Positions 1-8,375 of a stretch of 29,050 bases of DNA are shown here, in pieces. A model generated the notes under the pieces. That model searched no databases. It saw nothing but the letters and a program-made list of their open reading frames with translations, and had not been told where the DNA came from. The stretch comes from Microcaldota archaeon (lineage in GTDB: Archaea > Micrarchaeota > Micrarchaeia > Anstonellales > Anstonellaceae). The first letter of the stretch is position 1. The number at the start of each line of letters is the position of its first letter. Location: assembly GCA_026413805.1 (NCBI GenBank), contig JAOAKE010000006.1, positions 1-29,050 on the forward strand, in the 5' to 3' direction. The position numbers and the translations under genes were made by a program.

Positions 1-25
1 CAGAAGTCCATTGGGGAAGTACCGT

Positions 26-57
26 AGAAACCACCAAGGGACAAGCATGTGGTTTCT
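26..57. repeat. 9-bp perfect inverted repeat (hairpin) just past the 3' end of tRNA-Val
   Basis: Positions 26-34 (agaaaccac) and 49-57 (gtggtttct) are exact reverse complements separated by 14 nt. The hairpin begins 3 nt past the tRNA-Val 3' end (position 61, minus strand). It could act in tRNA 3' processing or termination, or belong to a gene beyond the window. No T-run follows on the minus strand, so a terminator role is only a guess. Confidence 0.4.
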
Positions 58-60
58 CGA

Positions 61-169
61 TGGGCCCGCGAGGAATCGAACCCCGAATCTCTACTGTGTG
101 AGAGTAGCGTCTTAACCATTGCCGAACCCCCTGCTCGTCTTGAGCAAGAGGTTGTTCGACTACGGGCCC
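61..169 (-). tRNA. tRNA-Val(CAC) with a 36-nt intron in the D-loop
   Basis: Read on the minus strand, GGGCCCG (169-163) pairs perfectly with CGGGCCC (68-62), followed by discriminator A (61). The T-arm is CGGGG-TTCGATT-CCTCG. The anticodon stem CTACT/AGTAG encloses CTCACAC, giving anticodon CAC. The gene is 109 nt, too long for a tRNA. Removing 154-119 (36 nt) leaves a normal 73-nt tRNA with D-stem GTC/GAC and D-loop GAATGGTTAA. The junctions fit a bulge-helix-bulge: central helix GTCG/CGGC, 3-nt bulges AAC and AAT, and a roughly 12-bp intron helix closed by loop AAGAC. The outer helix beyond the bulge is weak. Most archaeal tRNA introns lie at 37/38, so this position is non-canonical. A 34-nt intron shifted by a few bases is the alternative. 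Confidence 0.88.
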
Positions 170-194
170 AGCTGTCTCATATTCAGCTGGAAGG

Positions 195-202
195 TATTAA
201 AT
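195..202 (-). promoter_or_regulatory. TATA box of tRNA-Val
   Basis: On the minus strand this reads ATTTAATA. It sits 26-33 bp upstream of the first tRNA base (169), the usual archaeal TATA distance. Confidence 0.55.
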
Positions 203-225
203 CTCTTTTTCCAGACAAATCCCTC

Positions 226-2862
226 ATGGAGAAATCTGCCCTTCGGGCACAATTTGGAAAGGACTGGCAAAAGCACTACAAGGTGGATGCCCTCATCCAA
301 AAAGGGTATTCTCGCCAGAAGTGCAAAAAGTGCTCAAGGTTTTTCTGGTCAATCCAAGAAAGGGAAGTCTGCTCAGACCCCTCTTGCATCGGCTATCTTT
401 TTATCGGCAAGAAGATGGCAAAAAGGCCGCTTTCTTATGCAGAAACATGGAAGAAAATAGAGGAATATTTTGTCAGGCACGGGCACACCTCAATAGAGCC
501 CTATCCTACTGTGGCGCGCTGGCGCGATGACCTCTATTTTACAATTGCCTCCATAAATGATTTTCAACCCTATGTTGTTTCAGGCGAGATAGAGCCTGTT
601 GCAAACCCCCTTATTGTTCCCCAGCCGTGCATACGCTTTTCAGACATTTCAAATGTCGGGGTGACTGGCAGGCATTACACCAACTTTGTCATGGTCGGGC
701 AGCATGCCTTCAACAGCAAAAAGACAGGCAACTTTTACTGGAAAGATGAGGCAATAACACATGACCTTGGCTTTCTTTCGCACCTTGGGATAGACCAAAA
801 GCACCTTGTATTTTTGGAGGACGTCTGGGCAGGCGGGGGCAATTTTGGCCCATGCATTGAGTATTTTGCAGATGGGCTGGAGCTTGGAAACTGCGTTTTC
901 ATGCAATATGAGGAGCTGCCAGATGGCTCCTCGCGCGAGCTTTCCACAAAAGTCATTGACATGGGAGCAGGGCTGGAGAGGCTTTGTTGGATAACCCATG
1001 CCTCGCCTATCTCATACGGCCATGTTTTTGGGCCTGCTGTGGAGCTAATAGAAAAAAGCGCTGGCTTAAAAGTTGATGAGAAGCTCTTTTTGGAGTATTC
1101 CAAGCTTTCAGGCTCGCTCAATTCTGACGAAGTGTCTGATTTGAGAAGGGAAAAAGAGGCAATAGCCTCCAGGCTTGGGATGCCCGTTGAGCAGATGGAT
1201 GCGACATTTGGCCCACTGCACGCAGTATATGCCTGCGCTGACCACCTAAAAACAATTCTATTTACAGCAACTGATGGAATGCTGCCATCCAACTCTGGCG
1301 GCGGCTACAACCTGCGCATGATTCTTCGCCGCACATTTGGGTTTGACGAGGAATACTCACTTAGGATAGATTATGCAGCAGTTCTTGAGGCACACGCGCG
1401 GCATATAAAGGGGATTTTCCCAAAATATTCAGAAGGGCTTCATACTGCCATTGAGGTGGTAGAAGAGGAGAGGAAAAAATACGCGGCAGCCCGGGAAAAG
1501 GGAAGGAACAAGGTAGCAGCCTTGCTATCAAAGGGAAAAGAAATTGGAATAAACGAGCTTAGAAGGCTCTACGAATCTGACGGAGTCCCACCTGAGATGG
1601 TTGCAGAGGTTGCAAGCGAAAAAGGGATGAAAATACACATTCCTGAAAACTTCTACTCAGTTATAAGAAAAGCTGACGAATCTGGCCCTGGAGGAGGGCA
1701 CGAAATAGATGTTGAAGGGCATGAAAAGACCAAGACGCTTTTCTACGAAGGAGTAAGCGAGTTTGAAGCAAAGGTGATGGCGGTAAAGGGAAATTGGGTA
1801 ATCCTGGATGCAACTGCCTTTTACCCAGAAGGGGGCGGGCAGGTTTGCGACACAGGCAAGCTTTCAGGCGTTCGGGTAAAAAGCGTCAGGAAGGAAAAGG
1901 GCGTGATATTGCACGAGGTTGAAAAATCCGATAAATTTTCAGTCGGTCAGAAGGTCAAGGGCGTCGTAGATGCTGATAGAAGAAAGCAAATCTCCATCCA
2001 CCACACAGCAATACACCTGATAAATGCCTGTGCCCGCCAGATACTCGGGCCCCACATTTGGCAAGCAGGCTCTTACAAAGACGAGAAGAAGGCGCACATT
2101 GACCTAACTCATTATAGAAAGATAAGCTGGGAAGAGCTTGAAAAAATAGAGCAGCTTGCAAACAAATATGTTATTGATGCTCTGCCAGTGCGAGTCAGCG
2201 TGCTTGGAAGGAACGAGGCAGAGCAAAGGTATGGCTTTCGCCTTTATCAAGGCGGGGCAGTTCCGGGCAAAGAGCTGCGGGTGGTTTCAATTGGAGACAT
2301 AGACCATGAAGCCTGTGGCGGCACCCATAATTATGTAAAAAGCACTTCTGAGCTTGGGCTGGTGAAGATAGTCAAGCGAGAGGGAGTGCAAGATGGGGTG
2401 GAGAGAGTGGTAATAAAATGTGGGCCAGAAGCCATAGCTTATGTGCAGGAGAGGGAGAGGCTGCTTCGCGAGGCTGCCGAAGCCCTTGGAGTTCCTGAAG
2501 ACCAGCTAAAGGCAACCGCCCTGCGCTTCTTCAATGAGTGGAAGGAGCGGGGCAAGGAGATAGAAAAATTAACTTCAATCCTTGCCCAAAAAATCACGCA
2601 GGAAGAGTCGCAAAAGGCATTGGGCTCAGGCAAGAAGCTAATAGAGCTTCTCAATACCCCTTATCCGCAGAAGCTGATGGAAGAAATATGCTCACGGCTA
2701 AGCGACAGCGGGCTTGCAGCCGTCCTTTCAAACACAGAAGGCTTCATTGTTGCTGTCGCTCCTGAAAAAAGCGGCATGAATGCGCTGGAGCTTCTGCAAA
2801 AGCACGGTGCAAAAGGGGGCGGCTCGGCAACATTTGCGCGGGGAAAAGTGGAGAAAAAATAG
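226..2862 (+). CDS. alaS: Alanyl-tRNA synthetase, archaeal type
   Basis: Charges tRNA-Ala with alanine in the cytoplasm and clears mischarged Ser/Gly. The ATG at 226 gives 878 aa starting MEKSALRAQFGKDWQKHYKV, matching the usual archaeal N-terminus. The frame is open further upstream to 49, but that part is antisense to tRNA-Val and unlike AlaRS. In order: an N-terminal Cys motif (KKCSRFFW...CSDPSC) typical of archaeal AlaRS; the class II catalytic core (motif 1 near VARWRDDLYFTIASINDFQP; GGGYNLRMILRR); the editing domain with HHTAIH (about residue 592) and CGGTH (about 697), the zinc-binding HxxxH and CxxxH; and a C-Ala/DHHA1-like tail ending in a Gly-rich segment (GAKGGGSATFARG). All key motifs are present and the gene looks intact. 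It is transcribed divergently from tRNA-Val. Confidence 0.97.
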   Translation: MEKSALRAQFGKDWQKHYKVDALIQKGYSRQKCKKCSRFFWSIQEREVCSDPSCIGYLFIGKKMAKRPLSYAETWKKIEEYFVRHGHTSIEPYPTVARWRDDLYFTIASINDFQPYVVSGEIEPVANPLIVPQPCIRFSDISNVGVTGRHYTNFVMVGQHAFNSKKTGNFYWKDEAITHDLGFLSHLGIDQKHLVFLEDVWAGGGNFGPCIEYFADGLELGNCVFMQYEELPDGSSRELSTKVIDMGAGLERLCWITHASPISYGHVFGPAVELIEKSAGLKVDEKLFLEYSKLSGSLNSDEVSDLRREKEAIASRLGMPVEQMDATFGPLHAVYACADHLKTILFTATDGMLPSNSGGGYNLRMILRRTFGFDEEYSLRIDYAAVLEAHARHIKGIFPKYSEGLHTAIEVVEEERKKYAAAREKGRNKVAALLSKGKEIGINELRRLYESDGVPPEMVAEVASEKGMKIHIPENFYSVIRKADESGPGGGHEIDVEGHEKTKTLFYEGVSEFEAKVMAVKGNWVILDATAFYPEGGGQVCDTGKLSGVRVKSVRKEKGVILHEVEKSDKFSVGQKVKGVVDADRRKQISIHHTAIHLINACARQILGPHIWQAGSYKDEKKAHIDLTHYRKISWEELEKIEQLANKYVIDALPVRVSVLGRNEAEQRYGFRLYQGGAVPGKELRVVSIGDIDHEACGGTHNYVKSTSELGLVKIVKREGVQDGVERVVIKCGPEAIAYVQERERLLREAAEALGVPEDQLKATALRFFNEWKERGKEIEKLTSILAQKITQEESQKALGSGKKLIELLNTPYPQKLMEEICSRLSDSGLAAVLSNTEGFIVAVAPEKSGMNALELLQKHGAKGGGSATFARGKVEKK

Positions 2863-2917
2863 CCTGGAGGCGAATCAGGATGGTGTCAATATTTGGAAAA
2901 AACCTAGCGAGTATTGG

Positions 2918-3352
2918 ATGATGATTAAATGGCCGGTTGTTGTGTATTTTGTGCTTGTTTTGCTGCATAATCTTAATTTTTGGATTCTGAATAGAAATCT
3001 GCTCGCACAACTTTTCTTCATTCCTTTTGGCCTTTTTCTTCCCATATATGTAGGATGGAACTGCGTCAAAAGTTTCAAGTGCGGCCTTAAACAGTCGGCG
3101 GTGGCCGGGGGAATCTACGGTCTTGTGAACGTGTTTTTCGGATTGGCAATGACCTTCATCGCAATGGCTTTAGACTACAACATTTTCGACCGCGCGATAG
3201 AAGAAAGTATAAAAGCCGGCTCGCCAGTTAATCGGGAGACCCTACGCGCCATTACGGTATTTACGCTTATAGTAGGTGCAATCCTAACCCCTCTTTTCAC
3301 AGCCTTTATGTCATTGCTTGGCGCTTTTGCAGCTCAAAAATTCGGGAAATGA
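2918..3352 (+). CDS. Small four-helix membrane protein, function unknown
   Basis: 144 aa from the ATG at 2918 (a second ATG follows at 2921). Four hydrophobic segments are visible: PVVVYFVLVLLHNLNFWIL, LLAQLFFIPFGLFLPIYVGW, a Gly-rich one (VAGGIYGLVNVFFGLAMTFI), and a C-terminal one (FTLIVGAILTPLFTAFMSLL). A short charged loop lies before the last. Size and topology resemble small archaeal DUF-type membrane proteins, but I cannot assign a family. The frame is open upstream into alaS; the ATG was chosen because it lies just past the alaS stop (2862) and directly precedes the first membrane helix. No clear ribosome binding site is seen. It lies 55 bp after alaS on the same strand and converges on pgiA. 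Confidence 0.6.
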   Translation: MMIKWPVVVYFVLVLLHNLNFWILNRNLLAQLFFIPFGLFLPIYVGWNCVKSFKCGLKQSAVAGGIYGLVNVFFGLAMTFIAMALDYNIFDRAIEESIKAGSPVNRETLRAITVFTLIVGAILTPLFTAFMSLLGAFAAQKFGK

Positions 3353-3386
3353 AATTGGGCATTCGTGAAATCGGATTCGCTGCAGC

Positions 3387-4094
3387 TCAGTAAAAAAGCT
3401 CGGGCTTTTCCAGAAATTCTATGTTCCTGTAGTCGCGCGCAGCCTCAAGCAAAGAGAGCTTCTGGAATGGGGAAAAGCAGCCAAAAGAAGATGAAAATAG
3501 CGTGGCAGTGCTCTTTCTCAGCTCAAAATCCTCCCCATAATTTTTGTTTTTTATGAGCTTTCCCTCCTTTGTTTCATAGTAGCATGCACCTCGCCGCATG
3601 GCAAACAAGGAATAGTCTGACTCAAAGCCCTCATAGACAAGGTTTGCCAGGACAAGGTCGCCTTCCCCTGCATTTATGGTGACATGGCCATAGCCAGGCG
3701 GGATAATAAATTTCTCTCCCTTTTTTCCAGCTGCCAGGACTGCATCTTCTACCCCCAGCCTGCTGACCTTTTGCACAAGAAAGTGTGCTTTCCCCTCTAA
3801 AACCTCGTAAATCTCAGGCCATGCCGTCCCTTTTTTTGAAGGGGGGTGTGCATGGCCATATGTCTTGTTTTTCTCACCACACAAGTCTAGACTCAAGATG
3901 CGAGTTATGTCGTAGCGTATCTTGCCAAATTTTTCTACCCCCCTATACATAAAATAAGTCGGGGAGTCAGGAGAGAGGCGAGGGCTTTTGTCTGGAAAGG
4001 CAAGGACAGGCCGCATCTGGCCAAAGCTGCGGACATCTGGCTCAATCTTTTGTTTGCCATAGCATAGCAGCTGGCCTTCAAATGCAAATTTCAT
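3387..4094 (-). CDS. pgiA: Cupin-type glucose-6-phosphate isomerase (archaeal PGI)
   Basis: Interconverts glucose-6-phosphate and fructose-6-phosphate in a metal-dependent way. It belongs to the archaeal cupin PGI family, unrelated to the bacterial/eukaryotic PGI fold. 235 aa. The cupin core is clear: YGHAHPP with the paired metal-ligand histidines, then PEIYEVLEGKAHFLVQ with the ligand glutamate, then IIPPGYGHVTIN with the third histidine. The N-terminal part (MRPVLAFPD, near residues 27-35) and the tail DYRNIEFLEKPELFY are also family-like. The ATG at 4094 overlaps the stop of the upstream 155-aa gene (ATGA), so the two are translationally coupled. It converges on the membrane protein gene with 34 bp between stops. 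Confidence 0.92.
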   Translation of the reverse strand: MKFAFEGQLLCYGKQKIEPDVRSFGQMRPVLAFPDKSPRLSPDSPTYFMYRGVEKFGKIRYDITRILSLDLCGEKNKTYGHAHPPSKKGTAWPEIYEVLEGKAHFLVQKVSRLGVEDAVLAAGKKGEKFIIPPGYGHVTINAGEGDLVLANLVYEGFESDYSLFAMRRGACYYETKEGKLIKNKNYGEDFELRKSTATLFSSSFGCFSPFQKLSLLEAARDYRNIEFLEKPELFY

Positions 4095-4558
4095 TGCTTT
4101 CTCCCCTTTTTGCCCCGCTCAGCCTTCAGCCTGGCGCTTTCGTCTTTCATCGGCTTGAAATGCGCCATCTCTCCTCGGCCCGGGATTTTGGCAAGCTTTT
4201 CTTTTTTCAGCTTCTCTGCCACCAAGTAAAGAAATGAAGAAAACTCATGCAAGTCAATGTCGTATTCCTTTGCAATCTCTTCGCAGCGCTGGAGAAGCCT
4301 GACAGTATCTACAAGGAGCTTTGGGTCCAGCCTGCCTGTCTTGTTTCCCTGCCTTATTCTGTCCATCAAAAGTATGCGGCTTAGCTGTATCTCCTTTATT
4401 ACCTTCCTCACGCGGCTGCTTTTTTGCTCTACCTTTATCTGAAAGTCGCTGGAAAGCTGCACCACGCTTTCCCATGACACTTCTTTCAGCGTGGCAGACA
4501 CCTGTGCTGGCAGTGAATAGCGGGCAGAAAAAGGCTCATCACGTTGTTGCTGCGGCAT
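4091..4558 (-). CDS. Helical protein of unknown function, coupled to pgiA
   Basis: 155 aa, not recognised. The N-terminal 40 residues look disordered. The middle (SWESVVQLSSDFQIKVEQKS to about residue 118) is predicted to be mostly amphipathic helix with many Leu, Arg and Lys. The C-terminus is highly basic and ends ERGKKGRKQ, suggesting nucleic-acid or ribosome contact. There are no membrane segments and no cysteine cluster. The ATG at 4558 follows a good ribosome binding site (GTGAGGAT). The gene overlaps pgiA by 4 bp downstream and is divergent from herA; the shared 69-bp gap carries a TTTAAA element usable in both directions. The operon with pgiA says nothing firm about function. Confidence 0.75.
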   Translation of the reverse strand: MPQQQRDEPFSARYSLPAQVSATLKEVSWESVVQLSSDFQIKVEQKSSRVRKVIKEIQLSRILLMDRIRQGNKTGRLDPKLLVDTVRLLQRCEEIAKEYDIDLHEFSSFLYLVAEKLKKEKLAKIPGRGEMAHFKPMKDESARLKAERGKKGRKQ

Positions 4559-4587
4559 ATCCTCACTTTTTCTTGTTCTCAGCTTCT

Positions 4588-4597
4588 CTTTAAAAGG
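4588..4597. promoter_or_regulatory. Bidirectional TATA-like element between herA and the pgiA operon
   Basis: The sequence ctttaaaagg lies about 30-40 bp upstream of the herA GTG (4628) and 30 bp upstream of the opposite ATG (4558). Its TTTAAA core is self-complementary and can be read from either strand. Confidence 0.45.
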
Positions 4598-4627
4598 TTA
4601 AGCTGGTGAAAAAAATAAGGGGTCATA

Positions 4628-6142
4628 GTGGAAGCAGAGCTAGGGACGGTAATCTCCACAGCAGACGGGCCAACTACTCTTTCTTTTTCATTTGTAATCT
4701 CAAACCCCAAGGTCAAAAAGGGGCAATTTGTCAAGGTTGAGGAGGGGCAAGCAGCTGTCCTTGGCTTTGTTTCAGAGATATTCCGGGCTAACAGATACTT
4801 TGAGCGCGCAGAGTCAGTGGCAGAATATGAGCGAGCCTCTCCGATGGGCGAGTCCTTTCCAGTTAAAGACTGGGAATACACTGTTGCAAAAGTCAGCGTG
4901 CAGGGAGCTTTTGAGGACGGGCACTTTCTGAGAAGCTACCTGCCCGTTTCCCCAGGCAGCAGAGTTATTGAGGCAGGCAACGAGCTTTTGAAGAAGTTCT
5001 TAAAGTTTGACGATAACGGACTGAACATAGGGACGCTGCAGCACCATCAGTTAGAGGCAAAGCTTTCCTTGGACCGGCTTTTGCAAAAGCACCTTGCCAT
5101 TCTGGCAATGTCTGGAAGCGGAAAGTCATACCTCATGTCAGTCATAATTGAGGAGCTTCTTGACCGCCCTGCCCAGGATGGGCGGATAGCAGTAGTGGTA
5201 ATTGACTCGCACGGCGAATACAGCGGCTTTAAGCAGACTAAATACGCCAAGCAAACAGAGGTTGTGCCTGCAAAAAAATTCAAGATAGCCTTCAGGAGGG
5301 TCAGCCCACACATGCTCCAGGAGTGGTCGCCTGAAATGAGCGCAGCACAGCTGCGAGAGCTCGTGCCGATAATGGAGCAGCTGCGCAAGGAAAAAAAGGC
5401 AAAGGCAGAGCCATACACCATTGAAGATCTAATCATGCGCGTTGAAGGAGAAATGGCTGAAAAAAAGAAAGAGACTGTGCGCCGCCCATTGGTAGCATGG
5501 CTGTCAGAGCTGCGCTCCTCTCGGCTGTTTTCAAAATCTGACTTTCCAAAGCTGCAAGAAGCTGTGGCGCCAGGCAAGCTGGTTGTTTTTGACTTGTCAG
5601 ACATAGAAAACCAATACCGCAAGCAAATAATCGTTTCGTATATATGCAGGCGGCTCTTCAAGCTGCGAAAGAAAGGAAAAATACCTCCGTTTTTGCTTGT
5701 GGTGGAAGAGGCCCACAATTTTGCCCCTGAAAAGGCAGAGAGGAAGCAGGCGCTTGCCAAGCAGCCAATCATAACAATTGCAAGGGAAGGGCGAAAGTTT
5801 GGCGCCTGCCTCTGCCTAATCTCCCAGCGCCCGGTCCATCTTGCCACAAGCGCCCTGTCGCAGTGCAACACTAACATAATTTTGAGGATAACCAACCCCT
5901 TTGACATAGAGCACATAGGTGAATCTTGCGAGGGAATAGACAGCTCAACGCAGGATTCCATAACCACCCTGCGAGTCGGCGAAGCGCTCGTAATAGGCGA
6001 GGCAGTCGGCTCCCCGATTTTTGTAAAGGTCCGCAAGCTAAAGTCACAGCTGCCCCAAAAAGGGGTGAGCCTCCAGCTTCTTGCAGCAAGGTTTGAAGAG
6101 GAAGCAAAAAGGAAAAAGGAGGATGTGGAAGCCTTTCTCTGA
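4628..6142 (+). CDS. herA: HerA-type DNA-translocating ATPase/helicase
   Basis: Hexameric FtsK-like ATPase that, with nuclease NurA and the Mre11-Rad50 complex, resects DNA ends for homologous recombination in archaea. 504 aa, the usual length. An N-terminal HAS-barrel (about 1-110) is followed by a RecA-like DUF87 core: Walker A AMSGSGKSYLM (160-170), IDSHGEYSG (192-200), Walker B FLLVVEEAHNFAP (355-367), the sensor segment ISQRPVHLATSAL (398-410) and ITNPFDIEHIGES. The start is GTG at 4628, preceded by aaggggtca as ribosome binding site. No nurA or mre11 lies nearby; rad50 is about 3.2 kb away on the other strand, with four-gene-scale separation. Other HerA/DUF87 paralogs exist in archaea, but the HAS-barrel and length favour true HerA. 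Confidence 0.88.
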   Translation: MEAELGTVISTADGPTTLSFSFVISNPKVKKGQFVKVEEGQAAVLGFVSEIFRANRYFERAESVAEYERASPMGESFPVKDWEYTVAKVSVQGAFEDGHFLRSYLPVSPGSRVIEAGNELLKKFLKFDDNGLNIGTLQHHQLEAKLSLDRLLQKHLAILAMSGSGKSYLMSVIIEELLDRPAQDGRIAVVVIDSHGEYSGFKQTKYAKQTEVVPAKKFKIAFRRVSPHMLQEWSPEMSAAQLRELVPIMEQLRKEKKAKAEPYTIEDLIMRVEGEMAEKKKETVRRPLVAWLSELRSSRLFSKSDFPKLQEAVAPGKLVVFDLSDIENQYRKQIIVSYICRRLFKLRKKGKIPPFLLVVEEAHNFAPEKAERKQALAKQPIITIAREGRKFGACLCLISQRPVHLATSALSQCNTNIILRITNPFDIEHIGESCEGIDSSTQDSITTLRVGEALVIGEAVGSPIFVKVRKLKSQLPQKGVSLQLLAARFEEEAKRKKEDVEAFL

Positions 6143-6160
6143 TTTGAAAAAGAGCACGCA

Positions 6161-7372
6161 ATGGTTATTAAGATATTTCATGTCAATAGCCTCATGGAAA
6201 GGTTCAAGCCTAAACAAGAGCCACCAGTTGAATTTATAGCCCACAATCCCCACCCGCAGTTTCCAAGCAAAGAAGAGAGGGAGAATGCCGAAAAGCTCAA
6301 ACAGTTCATTGAAAGCGGTGGGAGGTGCAAAATAAAAAACGAAAAAGGCGAAACAGTAGCTGAAAATGCGCCTCTCAAGTTTTATGTCGGGGATAAGGGA
6401 ACAATCCTCACAAGCCCAAAAAAATTAAACAAAGCCTGGACCATTGAGCCAATAAATGGGATTTCGCAAGTAATACACCCCCACACAATCACCCTATTTG
6501 TAGAGGGGGGTCTAAAAACAAATGAATTTATCGGTATGATCAAAAGCACAGGCGGCATTCAAGAATATGACGGTGAAAAAAGCATCTACGATTATATATT
6601 TGACGCAGCCAAGTTCACAAAAGTAGACCCATGCGCCATAATGGCCATTTTGGCATGCGAAAATTTTTCCTTAGATGTTCGGGACAACAACCCTCGCGGC
6701 TTCAAAGAGAAAAAACACCCGAAAAAACCAAATGCAAAAAAAGAAACTTTTGACAGGGGGCTATTCCAGATTTCCGATGAGGTTAGGCTTGATTTAAACA
6801 AAGATCAAATTCTGAAAAAGTTCATATCCATACTTTCCCTCCCAGGCGAAATGGAAGGAGGAGCAATACCAAAAAGGCTGCGCCAGCTTGCAGAATACTT
6901 TGGGATTCAAAGTGAAAAATACACAAATGCACTTTCTCTTGCAAGAGACCTTATGCTTGAGGTAACAGGCAAAAAGGTTGATAAGAAGAGCGGGAAGCTT
7001 GTGGATGATGGCGACAAGATAAACTCAATAAAGCACAATGTATTTTCAGCATCCATCTGGTTTTTGGTAAACCTGCATGAGCAACACAATAACTACCAGC
7101 TTGCAGCTTTCACATACAAGGAAGGCAGGTTGCAGACCAACAACTTCCTTAAAGGCGAAAAAATGCAAAAAAATCCTGTGCAAAATAAAAAAATAAACGT
7201 CGGCGCATTCTATTCGTGGAAATTCTGGAGTTATTATTCCCTTTTTAAGGCATATCATTCTCCAATGGAAAGAGACGGGTTCATGCAAACTACCTTTGAA
7301 GAAAGAGTAAAGCAGGTATTTTTCCAACCCAGCGTAAGTTTTGCGTCTAACCAGCCTTTTAAGGCTCAATAA
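6161..7372 (+). CDS. Lysozyme/soluble-lytic-transglycosylase-like protein
   Basis: 403 aa. The region from about residue 148 to 325 reads like the lysozyme-fold SLT family. FTKVDPCAIMAILACENFSL carries a Glu (residue 167) in the catalytic position, RGLFQIS (199-205) matches the G-L-x-Q-I motif, and SIWFLVNLHEQHNNYQLAAF followed by TYKEG (298-322) matches the usual N-Y...A-x-Y-x-x-G helix and turn. About 75 extra residues separate the last two motifs. Residues 55-145 form a separate, probably beta-rich domain. No signal peptide or membrane anchor is visible, so export is unexplained. Members of this fold cleave the MurNAc-GlcNAc bond of peptidoglycan, which archaea lack, so the target could be a bacterial wall or another glycan. 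The gene starts 18 bp after herA and looks AT-richer than it. The match is by motif only. Confidence 0.6.
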   Translation: MVIKIFHVNSLMERFKPKQEPPVEFIAHNPHPQFPSKEERENAEKLKQFIESGGRCKIKNEKGETVAENAPLKFYVGDKGTILTSPKKLNKAWTIEPINGISQVIHPHTITLFVEGGLKTNEFIGMIKSTGGIQEYDGEKSIYDYIFDAAKFTKVDPCAIMAILACENFSLDVRDNNPRGFKEKKHPKKPNAKKETFDRGLFQISDEVRLDLNKDQILKKFISILSLPGEMEGGAIPKRLRQLAEYFGIQSEKYTNALSLARDLMLEVTGKKVDKKSGKLVDDGDKINSIKHNVFSASIWFLVNLHEQHNNYQLAAFTYKEGRLQTNNFLKGEKMQKNPVQNKKINVGAFYSWKFWSYYSLFKAYHSPMERDGFMQTTFEERVKQVFFQPSVSFASNQPFKAQ

Positions 7373-7425
7373 TTAAAAGCACGTCTGCGTTCCATATCCA
7401 ATTTGCTTATGGCGGCTTGGTTCAA

Positions 7426-8349
7426 ATGGGCGAAGAGGCACTTGAGTTTGATGTGCGGAAAGACTGCTTCGGGCGTCAAGTGGTTTTGGCAGTGTCAAGG
7501 GCGTCTCGGCCTCATGACGCCCCAAAGCCTCGGCTTCAAAAAACCACTTCCCCCGAAAAGTGCTTTTTTTGCCCAGGCAACGAGCATCTTACCCCTCCTG
7601 AGATAGACAGAATTGAGGTGGAAGGAAGGTGGGAGGTGCGCTGCTTTCCAAACAAGTTCCCAGCATTCCATTTGTCTTCAAGGAAGGCATATGGCAGGCA
7701 CGAAGTAATTGTTGAAACCCCCGACCATCAAAAAACGCTTTCAGAGCTTAGCGTGGAAAACCTAAAAGATTACTTATCAATGCTCGCCCGCAGGATGCAG
7801 TCTGCAAAGGAAGACTCGCGCATAAAATACGTCTCTATTTTCAAAAACGAAGGCCAGGCAGCAGGCGCCTCTTTGGAGCACTCCCACAGCCAGCTGGTCG
7901 CCATGGGCTTCGTGCCTCCTTATGTGCAAAAGATGGCAAAAAAGAAAGCAGTGCTTGAAAAAATGTGGGGAAGCGACAAAAAGAGGCGCTGGCACGAAAA
8001 CGAGAATTTTTTTGCGTTTTGCCCAAAAGTAAGCCGCTTCCCATACGAAACATGGATTGCCCCGAAAAATTCACTCAACAGCCTGCTTGAGCTTGACGAA
8101 GGGCTCCTTTTTTCACTTGCCTCCTGCCTCAAAGACGTGCTTGGTGCGATTGATTCAGAGCTTGGCTACAAGCCCTACAACCTGCTGTTTCATTCTGCCC
8201 CATTTCAGGCTTCAAGCTTTCCCTTTCACCTTGAAATACTGCCTCGCTCTTCCACGTGGGCAGGGTTTGAGTTTGCAACAGGAGTGGTAATGTCTTCTTC
8301 CCTGCCTGAGCAGTGCGCAAAACACCTTTCAGATCGGCTGCCAAAGTGA
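7426..8349 (+). CDS. galT: Galactose-1-phosphate uridylyltransferase-like HIT-superfamily enzyme
   Basis: Transfers UMP (or another NMP) between UDP-glucose and galactose-1-phosphate in the Leloir pathway. 307 aa. CFFCPGNE supplies the Cys pair of the zinc site, and EHSHSQL is the HxHxQ active site whose second His is nucleotidylated. FPNKFPAF, the Arg/Asn contacts before it, and FHLEILPR near the C-terminus fit GalT. The frame is open to a TTG at 7417, but the ATG at 7426 places EFDVRKDCFGRQVVLA where GalT proteins start. Spacing to the previous gene is 53 bp. No galK or galE is present in the window. It could act on other sugar-1-phosphates, as relatives such as ADP-glucose:phosphate adenylyltransferase do. 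Confidence 0.88.
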   Translation: MGEEALEFDVRKDCFGRQVVLAVSRASRPHDAPKPRLQKTTSPEKCFFCPGNEHLTPPEIDRIEVEGRWEVRCFPNKFPAFHLSSRKAYGRHEVIVETPDHQKTLSELSVENLKDYLSMLARRMQSAKEDSRIKYVSIFKNEGQAAGASLEHSHSQLVAMGFVPPYVQKMAKKKAVLEKMWGSDKKRRWHENENFFAFCPKVSRFPYETWIAPKNSLNSLLELDEGLLFSLASCLKDVLGAIDSELGYKPYNLLFHSAPFQASSFPFHLEILPRSSTWAGFEFATGVVMSSSLPEQCAKHLSDRLPK

Positions 8350-8375
8350 GGGTGCCTCATCACGTTACAAGGTTT

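Noticed and set aside
49..225. N-terminal extension of the AlaRS reading frame from GTG 49
   Set aside because: It runs antisense through tRNA-Val and has no AlaRS similarity; the ATG at 226 gives the usual N-terminus.
5047..6036. 329-codon open frame on the minus strand inside herA
   Set aside because: Ser/Arg-rich translation with no family features; it is the mirror of the strongly supported herA frame.
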